Source: Nautilus pompilius (lineage: Eukaryota; Mollusca; Cephalopoda; Nautilida; Nautilidae). Taken from it: 64,000 nucleotides of DNA. Location: contig JACATO010000311.1 of assembly GCA_018389105.1 (NCBI GenBank), positions 925,501 to 989,500 on the forward strand, in the 5' to 3' direction. The notes under the pieces were generated by a model that saw only the letters and a list, made by a program, of their open reading frames with translations, searched no databases and was not told the origin of the DNA. Positions 55,301 through 64,000 of the stretch are shown in pieces. Positions within the stretch are counted from its first letter, which is position 1. Every line of letters starts with the position of its first letter. The position numbers and the translations under genes are program-made.

Positions 55301-58300
55301 CTTATCAACAGGTTTGCTCCCTAACCAAAAGATTGTGATAATTTTAGCAAACATCAGTGAAATTATTGTAATAACATAATCAGCACAATGACTGTAAAGT
55401 TGAAAAAAAAATTATACATTATAGTAATGTGGGTGAAATATTTTATAGATGGATAAAAAATTATTTCAAATGGCTACATAAATACTGCATATACTTTTGA
55501 ATTTTTTAAAAATGTTTTTGCATTGCTTTGTGGAAACATTTCTTTTATTATCAACAGAGAGTGGCTTTTTTTTTTTTCATATCCTTTCTTTTTCTGCTTT
55601 AAACTAGATTATATTAATCAGATAAACCTAATATCTGGCCTAAATAATGAGCTTAAAACTAGTAATGAGGATCAGACAACTTTTTCTCGTTAAATTTTCA
55701 GTGGTTTAAGAGCTTGTGTGTGTGTAAATATGCTTAAATGATACTCAGACGAAGGAAACAGTATGGAATGAAAATGAAAGTAAATACAACATTTCTGAAC
55801 ATTAGGTGTAATAAATTCAAGGCTTACAAGAGAGTGATGAGCGAGGATAGGTTTATCACGTCTAGACTAATCCATAGATCTGTGACTTGCATTACAAAGC
55901 TAGCCAAAATGACAAAATACAAGGCATTGCAACTTTTCAGATTATAGGATTTATGTTCATTTTGAATTAATAAATATACTTTTTACTTTCAAACTTTTGT
56001 AAAACTTAAAAACAGGAGAAAATTCTAAATGTTTATGAAATTCAACTTTTGAAGTATCTTTGTGTTTTATTTCATCAGATATGTACTTAAGCTCATTTAC
56101 ATCCATGCATTCAGAAAGAAAAAAATCAACAGCTGGCTGGCCTAGTGTAGAATGAATACTGCTCAGTTGTTATATTAACTTATTTTTCAGGTACAATATA
56201 CAGCTTGGAGGGACATCTGTTTTAGGTAAGAATCCACATACTACTAAAATTAAGTGCCAGTAGTCATGTATTAACTCATTATTGAGAGAAATAATTATAT
56301 GCTCTCTATGGCATAAATAGTTATCATCATCAAATTGTAGTCTGTTTTATCATCTACTTAGTTCTATTTACAGTATACCTGTAGGTAATATTTTCACGTG
56401 TTCTTCCATCCATGGTAGGGTAGTTTCTCAACCTTTCTTTACTTTGGAAACTTCTAAAATCAAACCATTACTTCACCCTAATATATTTTATATAATTCTT
56501 TTCAGTTTTTGTTCACAGTGACTTTGGATGTTTTTACTCTTCAAGGCTGGTGTTTGTTTGTTTTTTTTCTTTGTTGTCATGGTTTCCCCCTTTGTATCTA
56601 GAGTCATGACTACTTCATGTGAGACATCAGTTGCAGAGATTAATTTATTTGGTCAAAACCTCACATTATCCATTAACAACTTTGCAGAATGCAGATGTGT
56701 CCCTAAATGGAGTTGTGTTTGTAAGTTAAGTTATTCAATCCACTATCATATATTGTTTCAGGGGTTTTTTTTATACTGCAAAAGATTACATGTGCCATTT
56801 CTATTTTCCTTTATAATTAGCTTTTCAATTTGTTTTGGAAATAAAATTTCTGATTTATAGTGGTTAATATCTCTTTCAATTAACCAATGATGTTTTATTG
56901 CAAAAGTTTTCAGTTCTGATTAAAATTATGATTTTCTTTTCTTGACTTTTTGAATTTTTCTGTCTTTTGTCACATTATAGTCAAGTTCTAAAAACTTTGA
57001 GTAATCTTATTGTTACGATTTTTATCTCCTATGCCCCTTTTAGTGAACATTTGCTGCCCTGTAAGTTTCCTTAATTTCGGCTCTTAAAAGTTAGAATTTA
57101 ACCGTTTCTCTGCCAATGTTTTTGGCATCATTTCCATTAACAGATTCACTCCTCCATTGACAGATGATTCATAATCCCTTCAATGGTATTTGCCAATGTT
57201 AACTAATGATGACTGCTGCTAGTGACCAGCCATCTATCAAGTGTCACAAAAACTACATTAGATCAGTGATTTCTGACTTTGGCAATCAGTGGAATGTGAT
57301 CATTGATTAGAGATCTCTGACTTTGGCAGAGAAAGAGTTAATAAGCCTGTTTTATTCTATAAGCTGCATGTGTATAGAATTTTTATTCCACTATTCTTAT
57401 TTTTATGGTTTCTGAATCCCTTAATAATGCTTGTACTTTCCTACTGTTACACATCTCTAATCATAGGATTTTTCGGGCCATCATCCATTTGTTTTTTTTT
57501 TTTTTTATAGTTTCCATTTTTTCTGTGGTTCTCTTAACATCTGGTATGTTTTCCAACAATGCCCCTGTTTTTTTTCCAAGATATGAGTTTGTTTTTTTTT
57601 AAAGATTACAGTATTTTGCTATAGCATCAATTCATTCCTTGATTTAATTGTGTCTGTCTTGTAGAAGATCAGCTTTATTATATCAACAAAATGTCACACA
57701 ATCAAGTTGGGAATTACTGTAGAATTTATAGTATACAGTTGACCTCTGCGTAATCATGGTTCGGCACTCACGGCCCCGGTTATTCGCGAATTTTCCTTAG
57801 AACCTAACTAATAATTGTTCATGGAAAACCCTGCATATTCGCGGAATCGCAAATATCTTCCACGATTTTTATGGCTTTTTTCATGGCAATATATATTTTT
57901 TCACGCTTTTTAACGTTAAATTATTAATAACAATATAATTTACTAATTTTGTAATATAAATACTAACATAAATTCAACAAAATATCAATATAAAATAAAC
58001 GCTATTGGCTGGAGGTTTGAAAGTAGCCAATCCGAGAGCGTTATTCATTTCTCCTTGCTGCTGATTGGCTGGAGGCGCTGTCTCAGGCAGATGCAGCCCA
58101 GCAGCCCCGCATCATCCCAGTTTACCGCGTGTAGCTATCTCGAGTGTTTCTCTGAGTGTTGTATTTTTTATTAAATTATTATTATATATTTACTTATATA
58201 TATTTTTATTATATTTTATGTTATTTTTTGACGTTTATAGGCATTTTTATGCACCCCGTCCAATATTTGCGATTTTTCACTCTTCGCGGGTGCTCAAGGG

Positions 58301-58490
58301 ACGTAACCCCCGCGAATACCGGGGGACAATTGTATATTGAATATCTATATAGATTTAGTGTGAAATAATGATCAACAGTTACTTGTTTTGACACTTTGAA
58401 ATTGTAATAAAACTTGTGAAAATGTGGATAACAGACATAAAATAAAACAATTTTAATTTTAGTAAAAAGACAGTGTTTGACTATGATGTG

Positions 58491-58522
<32 letters not shown>

Positions 58523-61096
58523 TCATCTGCATTTCTATTTTATTCTAGATCTGATGCGAGAAACTTTTGTCATGCAAACAAGTTTTCTTTACTGAATAAA
58601 CTCTACATTATTAGTATCTATCTATTAGGTTGTTATAAACATTTTGTCAGTTTTTTTACTGCAACAATGAGACTTAATATCGCTGCTGAACGGGAAGATT
58701 ATTAATCAAAGTAAGTTCCATTACAATAAATACACTTCTGCAAATGAGTTACAAGTGCATTTATATTCTAAAAGAATCTGGATTTCTGGAGTCCATAAAC
58801 TGTTGGAAGGCAATTTTAACTGCTGCTTGGTTGGAGAAGGATTTCATATGGAGGAATCTGTCGAGGTGTTTGAAAAGATGGTAGTCTGTGGGAGAATAGG
58901 CTGGGTAATAGAGAACTTCGTATGTCAACATGTTTATTTTCTGAAGAGTCACTTTTGCAAAATGAGGACAAGCATTGTCGGGGAACAGGATTGGGCCTCT
59001 AATTCACCAATGACGACTGTCGTTTGGAGAGTTTCTGATGAACAACATTTAATTCATGACAGTATTTTTCAGCTGTGCTGGTTTTCCCAGGTTTTGTTTC
59101 TTATGACAAGCGAATAGCAGATCTCCAATAGACATTTTTGTTGTTGTTGTTCATTCAACTCACGAGGCACCCATTTGTCAAGCTTTTTCACCTTTATTGT
59201 GTCCAGATACTGGGAAACAGTTGCAGTGCTTATGTCAAACTCTCCAGCAATTTCTCTCACAGTTTTTCTTGGATCAGCTTCAACTGAGGCTTTCAGACAG
59301 TAACTTCCATCGCAGCTGGAAGGACGTCCACTGCGTTCCTTATCTCCGAGGCTCACATCTCCTGATCAAAACTTTACAAACCATTGCTGTACTGTGCGCT
59401 CATTTGCTGTGTCCTCACGCCATGTTGGCTTAATGTAACAAGTTGCTTCGCTCACTTTGTGGCCTGGTTTGAACTTGTGAAGCAAAATGACACGAAAAGC
59501 TTTTCTATTTTCTATCCATGCTTCACTCAGAACCCTGAAACAAATATCCATTTAATGATTTTCGAAAAGGTAGGTTTTGCATAATGTAGGCCAAACCACA
59601 TGCTACAGAACGATGTATAACTTATTTACATACACCTTCACAAGCGTGCAAAAAGTGAACCCAAAGTTAATATAATATAAAAACTGACAAAACTTTTGTA
59701 ACAACCACCTTACAAAAGAGAAGTATTTAAATTTTTTTCTTTAGTATCACTGACTGACTGACTTGTTTGTGATTTTTTTTGAAAGCTTAAATTATTTGTT
59801 TTTGTTGTAATTTGGTTCAATGCATTTCATTTTTATTTCACTTTTGAAAACTAGAAAAACAAGATATCTTGTTGCTTATATCAAGCACCTGTTTAATGCA
59901 TTTAAACTAAGCAGCCATTTACAAAATGTTTGGTATACTGTAGTCTGTTCTGTTTGAAAATTATTCCGTTATTAAATGAAACCAAATAACTGCTTTAATT
60001 TTAAAATATGTTACAAACAGTTTGGTAAATTATATTTTTTAACTAATGTTGCTCTGAGTGGCAGTTGAAAAACATTCGACTCAGGTCATTCTGTGTAAAC
60101 AATTTTAAACTTTCATGATCCTATTAGGTGCATATTAATATGCTTTACTGAAGCCAAATGTAGAAGTACATGACATAGTATAGTCTAGTTCCATACATAC
60201 TTTAGATGATGTCTAACCAGACTTGGCATTCTTATCTTTGTTAGGCATGCTGGCAGACAAAGGGGTGCAAAATAGGTTGTTTTACCAGAATATTTTGGAA
60301 ATGAAAAATCATAATTATCTTAAGTTAGTAAAAGTTTAGCTTTTTTGTCTGACCTACTGAAGATGTGAATAAAAATTTTAAGATTTATCAGGTAGAGAAT
60401 GGATGGATAGATAGATATGTTTGTGTTATTTCAGGTTTACAGAGAACAAGGAGTCAAAAAATTTGTTGTAATGTAAATCTTTATAAGATGGGCATTCATC
60501 CTTAAGTGTCGTCTTAGCAACAGATGTAAATACGGGGGAACAGTTTTCCTGAGGCATGTTCAGTGTTATACAATCAACTCATTAACCATCTGTACACCTG
60601 TAACTTCCTTGTTAATATAACCTTTTTCAATGACAAATCTGTATCACTTTACTCTCGTGTTTTACATTATGAGTATGTTGGCTAAATATGCAGCCACTCC
60701 AACACAAGTACTAAGTAGCATTCCTAGGCTGAGGTCAGGTGGTATAAGTACAGTAAAAGCTTACATGATATATGAAGGGTTAAAAATGCATTAAAAAGAT
60801 GGGAGGCTTTTGTGAGTTGAAAGACTTTCTGTTCTTCTGCATAAGCACATTATAAGAGACTTGAGTTAAAGTATGTAATTATGAGTCATTCAGTCTAAAT
60901 ATATTAAATACTAGAATTTTAATGTCTGAAATTTTTTTTTTCCTTTTTTTGAAATCCAAAGTATCATAAATTTTTCTGATGTATTTCAAGGCTTTTCCAA
61001 GATAGATTCTATATGTACTAACCAATCAGTCAGCATACTAAAGGAACAGTTCAGTCTGGGAACAGGTCTAACAGCAGCCCATGAGTTGGGACACAG
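37306..61096 (+). CDS. Gene B: secreted ADAM/ADAMTS-like (M12B) zinc metalloprotease, 3'-partial, 10 exons seen
   Basis: Exons 37306-37396, 38509-38729, 40859-40948, 47732-47885, 48828-48942, 50045-50138, 53445-53522, 54797-54939, 56191-56225 and 60991-61096 join in one open frame of 375 codons plus 2 nt; all borders are GT-AG and all phases fit. Order: signal peptide, about 190-residue propeptide (MVFVRRISHP start, two cysteine-containing segments), furin-type cluster RRKREKR, then the catalytic domain beginning TVYGIELAFFVDYSVY and reaching HELGH. The third His, Met-turn and later domains are beyond the window or not recognised after 61096. It is the downstream tandem paralogue of gene A, with the same exon structure in the shared part but quite diverged protein sequence. 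The encoded enzyme should be a secreted or cell-surface zymogen activated by a proprotein convertase; the substrate is unknown. Confidence 0.9.
37397..38508. other. Gene B intron 1, CpG-rich start
   Basis: The first 370 bases are rich in CpG and GC compared with everything around, then it turns AT-rich. A T15 run is at 37835-37849 and a C12 tract at about 38007-38018. Likely part of the promoter-proximal CpG-rich zone. Confidence 0.5.
38509..38729 (+). CDS. Gene B exon 2: propeptide
   Basis: The acceptor is ATGTTTCAG and the donor GATAAA|GTAAGC, 221 bp. It encodes EMVFVRRISHP followed by alternating hydrophobic strands (FDLSMQFQFSLDGGQVTMHL, then PVYLIKHEIPIPI), in keeping with the M12B propeptide beta-rich fold. 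It holds one cysteine (GRCSENF). Confidence 0.85.
38730..40858. other. Gene B intron 2, no recognised feature
   Basis: AT-rich. No transposon or exon seen. Confidence 0.45.
40859..40948 (+). CDS. Gene B exon 3: propeptide
   Basis: The acceptor is CTATTTCAG and the donor TTTTTA|GTAAGT; 30 codons, phase 0 at both ends. It encodes ETALYWGDNSSV, then VQCKQ, then DDCLYFL. The pair of cysteines is a candidate disulphide or cysteine-switch region. An NSS glycosylation sequon is present. Confidence 0.8.
40949..42050. other. Gene B intron 3, first part
   Basis: AT-rich, with an A14 run near 41741. Nothing supported. Confidence 0.4.
42055..44540 (-). mobile_element. pogo/Tigger transposon, broken, with a second Tigger fragment inside
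   Basis: The minus-strand coding pieces lie in the right order. At about 44230-44420 is an N-terminus (SSSSAKKSRKSISLKTELDV, the 'kRKsisletKldi' start). At 43684-43872 is the DDE core (EISFYWKKMPERTYISFEEK, then LLLGSNAAGDMKMKQLLVI). At 42480-42630 is the acidic tail (DDPPYQLLTMKQMFEALQHT), and at 42430-42463 the C-terminal MYQEKKRK. The left end GGTAATCCTCATTTAACAT (about 42056) looks like its terminal repeat; the right end was not pinned down. The catalytic VTE replaces the expected (N)xDE. Confidence 0.75.
42950..43445 (+). mobile_element. Nested Tigger fragment (N-terminus, + strand)
   Basis: The ATG at 43229 begins MVPKHKSDVSTSGSGKKLKV and continues ITLEEEVSTIKKYEDRQ, the CENP-B-like N-terminus of a different, better preserved Tigger. 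It then stops. It is flanked by GACTTACGTAAATTTGACTT on the left and CTTACATAAAAGTCTATTT on the right, probable decayed inverted ends. It lies inside and opposite to the larger Tigger. Confidence 0.65.
44545..46445. other. Gene B intron 3, middle part
   Basis: AT-rich. T runs near 44784-44799. No recognised element. Confidence 0.4.
46449..47286 (-). mobile_element. pogo/Tigger, internally deleted, with both ends
   Basis: The ends are CAGTAAAACCTTGATTTAA (46449) and the complement, TTAAATTGAGGTTTTTACTG (to 47286), each next to a TA dinucleotide, the pogo/Tigger target. The minus-strand content is only the DNA-binding part: about 46880-47010 (KASEFEYFAKLELISKLESG, EEYGMKKQMMSDICKSKEKL) and 46553-46753 (WLWHFRKHHGIANKIYGESK). 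The DDE domain is deleted, so it can only move in trans. Confidence 0.88.
47732..47885 (+). CDS. Gene B exon 4: propeptide
   Basis: The acceptor is TGTTTCTAG and the donor TCTA|GTAAGT. It starts SGIFSYNEVVFGIYPA, which fits the 'G.I......y.I.P' strand at the end of M12B propeptides, and continues with VKHIVHKVRLFD. The intron before it is 6.8 kb and holds nested Tigger elements. Confidence 0.88.
47886..48827. other. Gene B intron, no recognised feature
   Basis: AT-rich. The 95-codon minus frame at 48218-48505 has no similarity. Confidence 0.4.
48828..48942 (+). CDS. Gene B exon 5: furin site and start of catalytic domain
   Basis: The acceptor is TGTTTCAG and the donor CAATTT|GTAAGT (the last full codon is Asn, followed by TT). 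It encodes GSRRKREKRAPT, a double basic motif (RRKR and REKR) for proprotein-convertase cleavage, then YGIELAFFVDYSVYN, the first strand of a reprolysin catalytic domain. Confidence 0.92.
48943..50044. other. Gene B intron, no recognised feature
   Basis: AT-rich with A and T runs. Nothing supported. Confidence 0.4.
50045..50138 (+). CDS. Gene B exon 6: catalytic domain helix
   Basis: The acceptor is TTTTTCAG and the donor ATACG|GTAAGT. It encodes YKLTIPEEQSS, then LSMLREYYWFLANT, the long helix after the first strand. No matching exon was found upstream of 2936 in gene A. In gene B the gap to the next exon is 3.3 kb, so the gene A copy is expected outside the window. Confidence 0.88.
50139..51632. 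other. Gene B intron, no recognised feature
   Basis: AT-rich. An A10 run follows the donor at about 50164. Nothing supported. Confidence 0.4.
51637..52039. mobile_element. pogo/Tigger-type MITE
   Basis: It starts CAGTAATACCACAATGGGAG after a TA and ends CTTTCAAAGGGGTCTTGCTG before a TA. The ends are imperfect inverted repeats (TACAGTAATACC versus TACAGCAAGACC). About 403 bp, non-coding. Confidence 0.6.
52740..53335 (+). mobile_element. Tc1 (vertebrate-Tc1/Passport-like) transposon remnant
   Basis: Plus-strand frames: KKPGSGCPKNNKRGSRQIRK, VREVRLKIVTYVSKEQQDKG (paired-like DNA-binding domain). Around 52970 there is WDNVL then SDESK. Near 53150 there is DSDPKCISSYF ('QQDNDPKHTS'), and then a segment matching 'vLEWP..S.D.NP.E' at about 53200. 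The gap between the first Asp and the second is shortened and full of stops. It lies 110 bases upstream of a gene B exon. Confidence 0.75.
53445..53522 (+). CDS. Gene B exon 7 (78 bp, paralogue of gene A 2936-3013)
   Basis: The acceptor is TTTTTCAG and the donor TCTGAT|GTAAGT; 26 codons, phase 0. It encodes TVYSSLSRKDFILEVIYTG then LFVSD, aligning residue for residue in length with the gene A exon. A Tc1 remnant lies about 110 bases upstream in the same intron. Confidence 0.9.
53523..54796. other. Gene B intron, no recognised feature
   Basis: AT-rich to mixed composition. No supported element. Confidence 0.4.
54797..54939 (+). CDS. Gene B exon 8 (catalytic, YDHVMLFTR)
   Basis: The acceptor is GTTGTAG and the donor ACCAG|GTATGT. 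It ends GIGKYDHVMLFTR, the conserved reprolysin strand. It is one codon longer than the gene A counterpart, with the same phases. Confidence 0.92.
54940..56190. other. Gene B intron, no recognised feature
   Basis: AT-rich. The 69-codon frame at 55738-55947 is basic but has no similarity and no splice context. Confidence 0.4.
56191..56225 (+). CDS. Gene B exon 9 (35-bp micro-exon)
   Basis: The acceptor is ATTTTTCAG and the donor TTAG|GTAAGA. It completes the Arg codon and encodes YNIQLGGTSVLG. It is one codon shorter than the gene A micro-exon, with the same phases. It was recognised by splice sites and by position between the two conserved exons. Confidence 0.85.
56226..57730. other. Gene B intron, no recognised feature
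   Basis: AT-rich with T runs. The 110-codon frame 56528-56860 is Phe/Cys-rich translated intron. Nothing supported. Confidence 0.4.
57736..58332. mobile_element. TA-flanked non-autonomous DNA element carrying CCAAT boxes
   Basis: It starts CAGTTGACCTCTGCGTAATC after TA and ends AATACCGGGGGACAATTG before TA. Each side carries a 'TATTCGCG' motif (TTATTCGCGAA near 57780; CGCGAATACC near 58311), giving imperfect inverted repeats about 50 bp long. About 597 bp. The middle holds two direct copies of ATTGGCTGGAGG and an inverted AGCCAAT. Most like pogo/Tigger-type MITEs. Confidence 0.75.
58493..58521. repeat. (ATT)n microsatellite
   Basis: About 10 ATT units in a gene B intron. Confidence 0.9.
58625..59712 (-). 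mobile_element. mariner transposon, internally deleted and frameshifted
   Basis: The inverted ends are TTAGGTTGTTATAAACATTT... (58625) and the complement of ...CTTTTGTAACAACCACCTTA (59712), both reaching a shared TTTTGTCAG motif, beside TA. Minus-strand coding: 59366-59551 (FRVILLHKFKPGHKVSEATC, ANERTVQQWFVKF), 59069-59356 (SLGDKERSGRPSS, TVREIAGEFDISTATVSQYL, KWVPRELNEQQQQKCLLEIC), then DNACPHFAKVTLQK near 58955-58990 and YYPAYSPTDYHLFKHLDRFL at 58761-58952. The second and third catalytic Asp are readable; the segment with the first Asp is deleted. One stop splits the N-terminus. Confidence 0.92.
59715..60985. other. Gene B intron, no recognised feature
   Basis: AT-rich. Nothing supported. 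Confidence 0.4.
60991..61096 (+). CDS. Gene B exon 10 with HELGH
   Basis: The acceptor is ATTTCAAG and the donor CACAG|GTAAAT; 106 bp as in gene A. It encodes FSKIDSICTNQSVSILKEQF, then LTAAHELGH. The catalytic Glu and two His are intact. The following exon with the third His ligand is not recognisable in 61097-64000. Confidence 0.93.
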
Positions 61097-62540
61097 GTAA
61101 ATGCACCATTCTCAGAGAGTTAGAAATATATATGTTTAAACCTAAACCTTTCCATATCTGACAGTATGCATATTTAAACATTTCTTTTCCTCACCTGCTA
61201 ATTATTTAGGAAAGTAAAGACATTTGGATTTCATGAAAATTGTAAACAAGATATAGAGTTCATATTGGCTTCTCTTTTGGACAGCAGTTATGTACATTTT
61301 GTCATCTTATAAGAGCTCATATGCCAGCAGCAGCAATCACAGCATGGTTGTTTCAGCTGTAACTCTGCCAACTTCACAGCCATTAAATTTATACCTTTTG
61401 AGACTCAAGGGAACCAAACAGTATCTAACTGAAGAAGCAGATTTTCATGGGTTTGGAAATATCTCTAGCCTAATCTCCTCTTGTGGTCAGCTGTTCAGTT
61501 TGCTTATGTTGGGAGTGGGGGGGGGGAGCAGGCATTGTCCTGCTGCAGTATCAACTCTTGAATGCAGACCACTGTAATTTTTGGAATGTTTGGTTTCACA
61601 AGACCTGCCAACAATGTCTGGCACTATTGCAGCAGTGCATTTCTCCAAAACGATAATTAAAACTACAAGCCTGTTGATGGTGGCAGCATGTAGAATTTCT
61701 TTGGTGGTGGAGAATGAGCACTTCCAGTTTTATTTACTGTCTTACTCTCCTGGTTATAATGGTGCATTCAGGTCTCATCTACATCCAAGACGTAGAGCAC
61801 AGCCTTCATATTAAAGCCACTGGCCTTTTGTGAAAAGTTTAATTTATTGGGAGCATACTTTCTCATTAAATTGATCATATATTATGATATGCATTGTATG
61901 TGTACACACAAAAACTGCATTTGCCTTGTTTTTGATAGTTGTGTACAAGCTTTTCTAAATAATCTTTTCAGTAGTACTCTTTTTTTGTATAGCCAATATG
62001 GATGATATCTTGAACCTGTCGACCACAGCTTGCATAGTGACAGCAGACTAAGTTTACACATTTGGAAGTGCAACATGATATTCAAGGTCTACATTTATAT
62101 TTTTTAACCTTTTTGAAATTGAAAACAAAAATCTGTCATTAATTATTGACACACACCTTTATATCTATCCACAACTAGTATCTGTATCTGCTTAAACCTT
62201 GCACTACTTGACTAGGTATGTGTACATGTCATGATCAGAACTATCCCTAGAGCTTTTGTGATGGAGTTAGTTTTCTTCTAATTAGTATACAGGCCTATCA
62301 TGCAGTAGCACAACAGTATAGTATCGAGGTCCTATGCAGCATAACTATAGGACCCTTATATTTTTGTGCCTGATTTTTTCAATGCACACTTTGTAGGCAA
62401 ATTTTCATCTATAAAGTTAAAAAAGTTTAAGAAAATGATTCTGTATTAATTAATATTTATTTAAATACATAATTACAACAAGCATACTAATATGATTGCC
62501 AGTATAATCAAACTGTCTAAGTGATCTTGTGCCACAGATG
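61097..62540. other. Gene B intron, holding an unclassified old repeat
   Basis: 61290-61820 is less AT-rich, with long plus frames (61290-61577 and 61581-61814). The minus strand is transposon-like in feel, but I cannot match a family. No exon with the third zinc His was found. Confidence 0.35.
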
Positions 62541-62549
62541 AACAAAGGT

Positions 62550-63640
62550 AGGTTTTAATTATTTTCAGGCTGGAGAATGACTGCACAGCCATTTCAACTG
62601 TTGTGGGAATTGTCACAAGTCCATACACATAGCAGTGAGTTCAGGCATGGAGCATGATAACTTTGCCTCCAACACCAACTCAAATGTGTCAAGAGCTACT
62701 TGCTTCTGTTTCAAATCTTCCATGAGCTCTTGCCCGGCTGTTTGCATATCCTGCACAAAACTGGAATTGATGTCCCCACAGTAGATTTTCATTACATTGA
62801 TTGATGCCATCTCTGACTTTCAGAAAGTTGTTGTATTTTTTCCTTACTGCTAAAACTGGCACATTTCTGGACATCCATCATGCTTCACTCAGTTTTTTCA
62901 ACCTCAAACTCTTTGCGTGCTTGGCAGTAAACAAGAGTTCTGCCCATCTTTTTTAACTAGAGCCAAAAAACACAAATATTTGACGTAACATATAAAAAAG
63001 CAACTGCCTGCACACTTGCTTCTAGAGATGTTCTTTAAATAGTTGTTCTAGTTCTACTTTTCCTGGTTTTCTGCTCATAGCACTTGCATCATCATCATCA
63101 TCATAACTGTGGTTTCTCTTCTTTTTTAAATTGAGGTTTGTTGTCTTCAAGGAATTTGCATATAATACTTGTTAGGCCTGCTGTGGTAGTGTTAATCATT
63201 TTTAAAAAAATCAAGAAAGGTTTCCTAGATGACAACCTTATCTGTCTTCAATTTTCATGTTGCACCTACCGAATTACAATTGACAGTTGATTTGCTTGTG
63301 TAATATTACTAGTAATGTCAAAAATTATCAAAAAGAATGGAGCAGTGGTTATTTATTAAATAAAGATATAATTTCATTCTGCATCTTAACACTGAGATAC
63401 CTTGTACTCAACCCTCGAATGGTGCCAAAACATTCCCACTTTCACAATGCCCACCTCTATAATTTCTTTGAAATTCCAAAGAAACAGTCACAATCATCAA
63501 AATAGTGTTGATAATTCTGAATGAAACTTTTAACCAGAAGTTAGCTTCTTGTGTAGCTTTCTCAGATTCCTCATCAACTGTCTTTCCAACTTTCCATTGA
63601 TGGTAGATACACCCTTTACACACTTATGTGAATGGCACTC
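62550..63640 (-). mobile_element. hAT-superfamily remnant (ZMYM/DUF4371-like transposase)
   Basis: Minus strand at 63408-63623 reads EANFWLKVSFRIINTILMIV, then LEFQRNYRGGHCESGNVLAP, matching the 'FW...L.r.id.i..L....l.frGhre....GNFLal...' region of ZMYM-type hAT proteins. At 62613-62810 it reads FVQDMQTAGQELMEDLKQKQ, then ALDTFELVLEA, consistent with a later helical part. Both pieces are in order but broken. Confidence 0.55.
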
Positions 63641-63644
63641 TTCT

Positions 63645-64000
63645 CATTGGTTCTGATTTTGTGGCAAAAGTTTCAGTTTCTATCATTGGTAGCTTCAAAG
63701 CCATTACTTTAAATCCATTGACAATTGATATTACTTCTGTCAGCATGCAGCCAGCAGTTGCTACAATAAACTTTCTCAAGCACACAAGAATAGTGTAGCC
63801 AATCATATGGCACTTTCAAATTTCTTCTTGATGAATATGTATAATAATATTTTTCAATTGGAGTTTTGCTTGGATGACTTTGTTCCATGTTAACTATTCA
63901 CTTTTAAAACTGAATTTATTATTGTTACTAGGAAATGCCTAAAACCCATAGGGTACTTGTGACTTGGATTGAAGAGGTTGTAACTGGGGCTTATTTGTTT
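63645..64000. other. End of window, no recognised feature
   Basis: A 60-codon minus frame (63624-63806) has no clear similarity. It may belong to the adjoining hAT remnant. Confidence 0.3.

Noticed and set aside
58065-58368. Two overlapping frames of 91 and 70 codons
   Set aside because: They lie inside a non-coding TIR element and cross its end; no domain.
58755-59117. 120-codon plus-strand frame
   Set aside because: Antisense of the mariner transposase C-terminal half.

Overview
This is an AT-rich animal genomic window with long introns, GT-AG splice sites, microsatellites and many old transposon copies. Nothing in it looks bacterial or viral. The host genes resemble molluscan (lophotrochozoan) secreted ADAMTS-like metalloproteases, so I suggest a mollusc with low to moderate confidence. 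Species cannot be read from the sequence.

Two host genes were found, both on the + strand and in tandem. They are paralogous M12B (reprolysin/adamalysin) zinc metalloproteases, reconstructed exon by exon from splice sites and phase. Gene A (2936-30122) lacks its 5' end, which lies upstream of the window. It has ten exons: most of the catalytic domain with a complete HExxHxxGxxHD site and Met-turn, an ADAMTS-type cysteine-rich region, two tandem six-cysteine modules ending CCxTC (PLAC-like), and a hydrophobic C-terminal tail. Two AATAAA signals follow. Gene B (37306-61096) has its 5' end here: signal peptide, propeptide, furin-type cleavage cluster, and catalytic domain up to the HELGH exon. 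It runs off the right end. The five exons shared by both genes have nearly the same lengths (78/78, 140/143, 38/35, 106/106 and the splice after HELGH) and identical phases, so this is a tandem duplication.

The rest is introns and one intergenic stretch (about 30.5-37.3 kb) filled with decayed mobile DNA. It includes at least seven Tc1/mariner remnants, several pogo/Tigger copies (one nested with another), hAT remnants and two hAT-type non-autonomous elements with target-site duplications, and a tRNA-derived SINE family. It also holds one element of uncertain class with a 241-codon ORF and inverted repeats, and microsatellites (a 180-bp ATT tract is the largest). The sequence just upstream of gene B is CpG-rich and carries paired CRE-like half sites and a CACGTG E-box next to the start codon.

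No new defence or biosynthetic system was found. The most interesting signals are the metalloprotease pair with its tandem PLAC-like tail and possible membrane anchor, and the unclassified 20.2-21.5 kb element.
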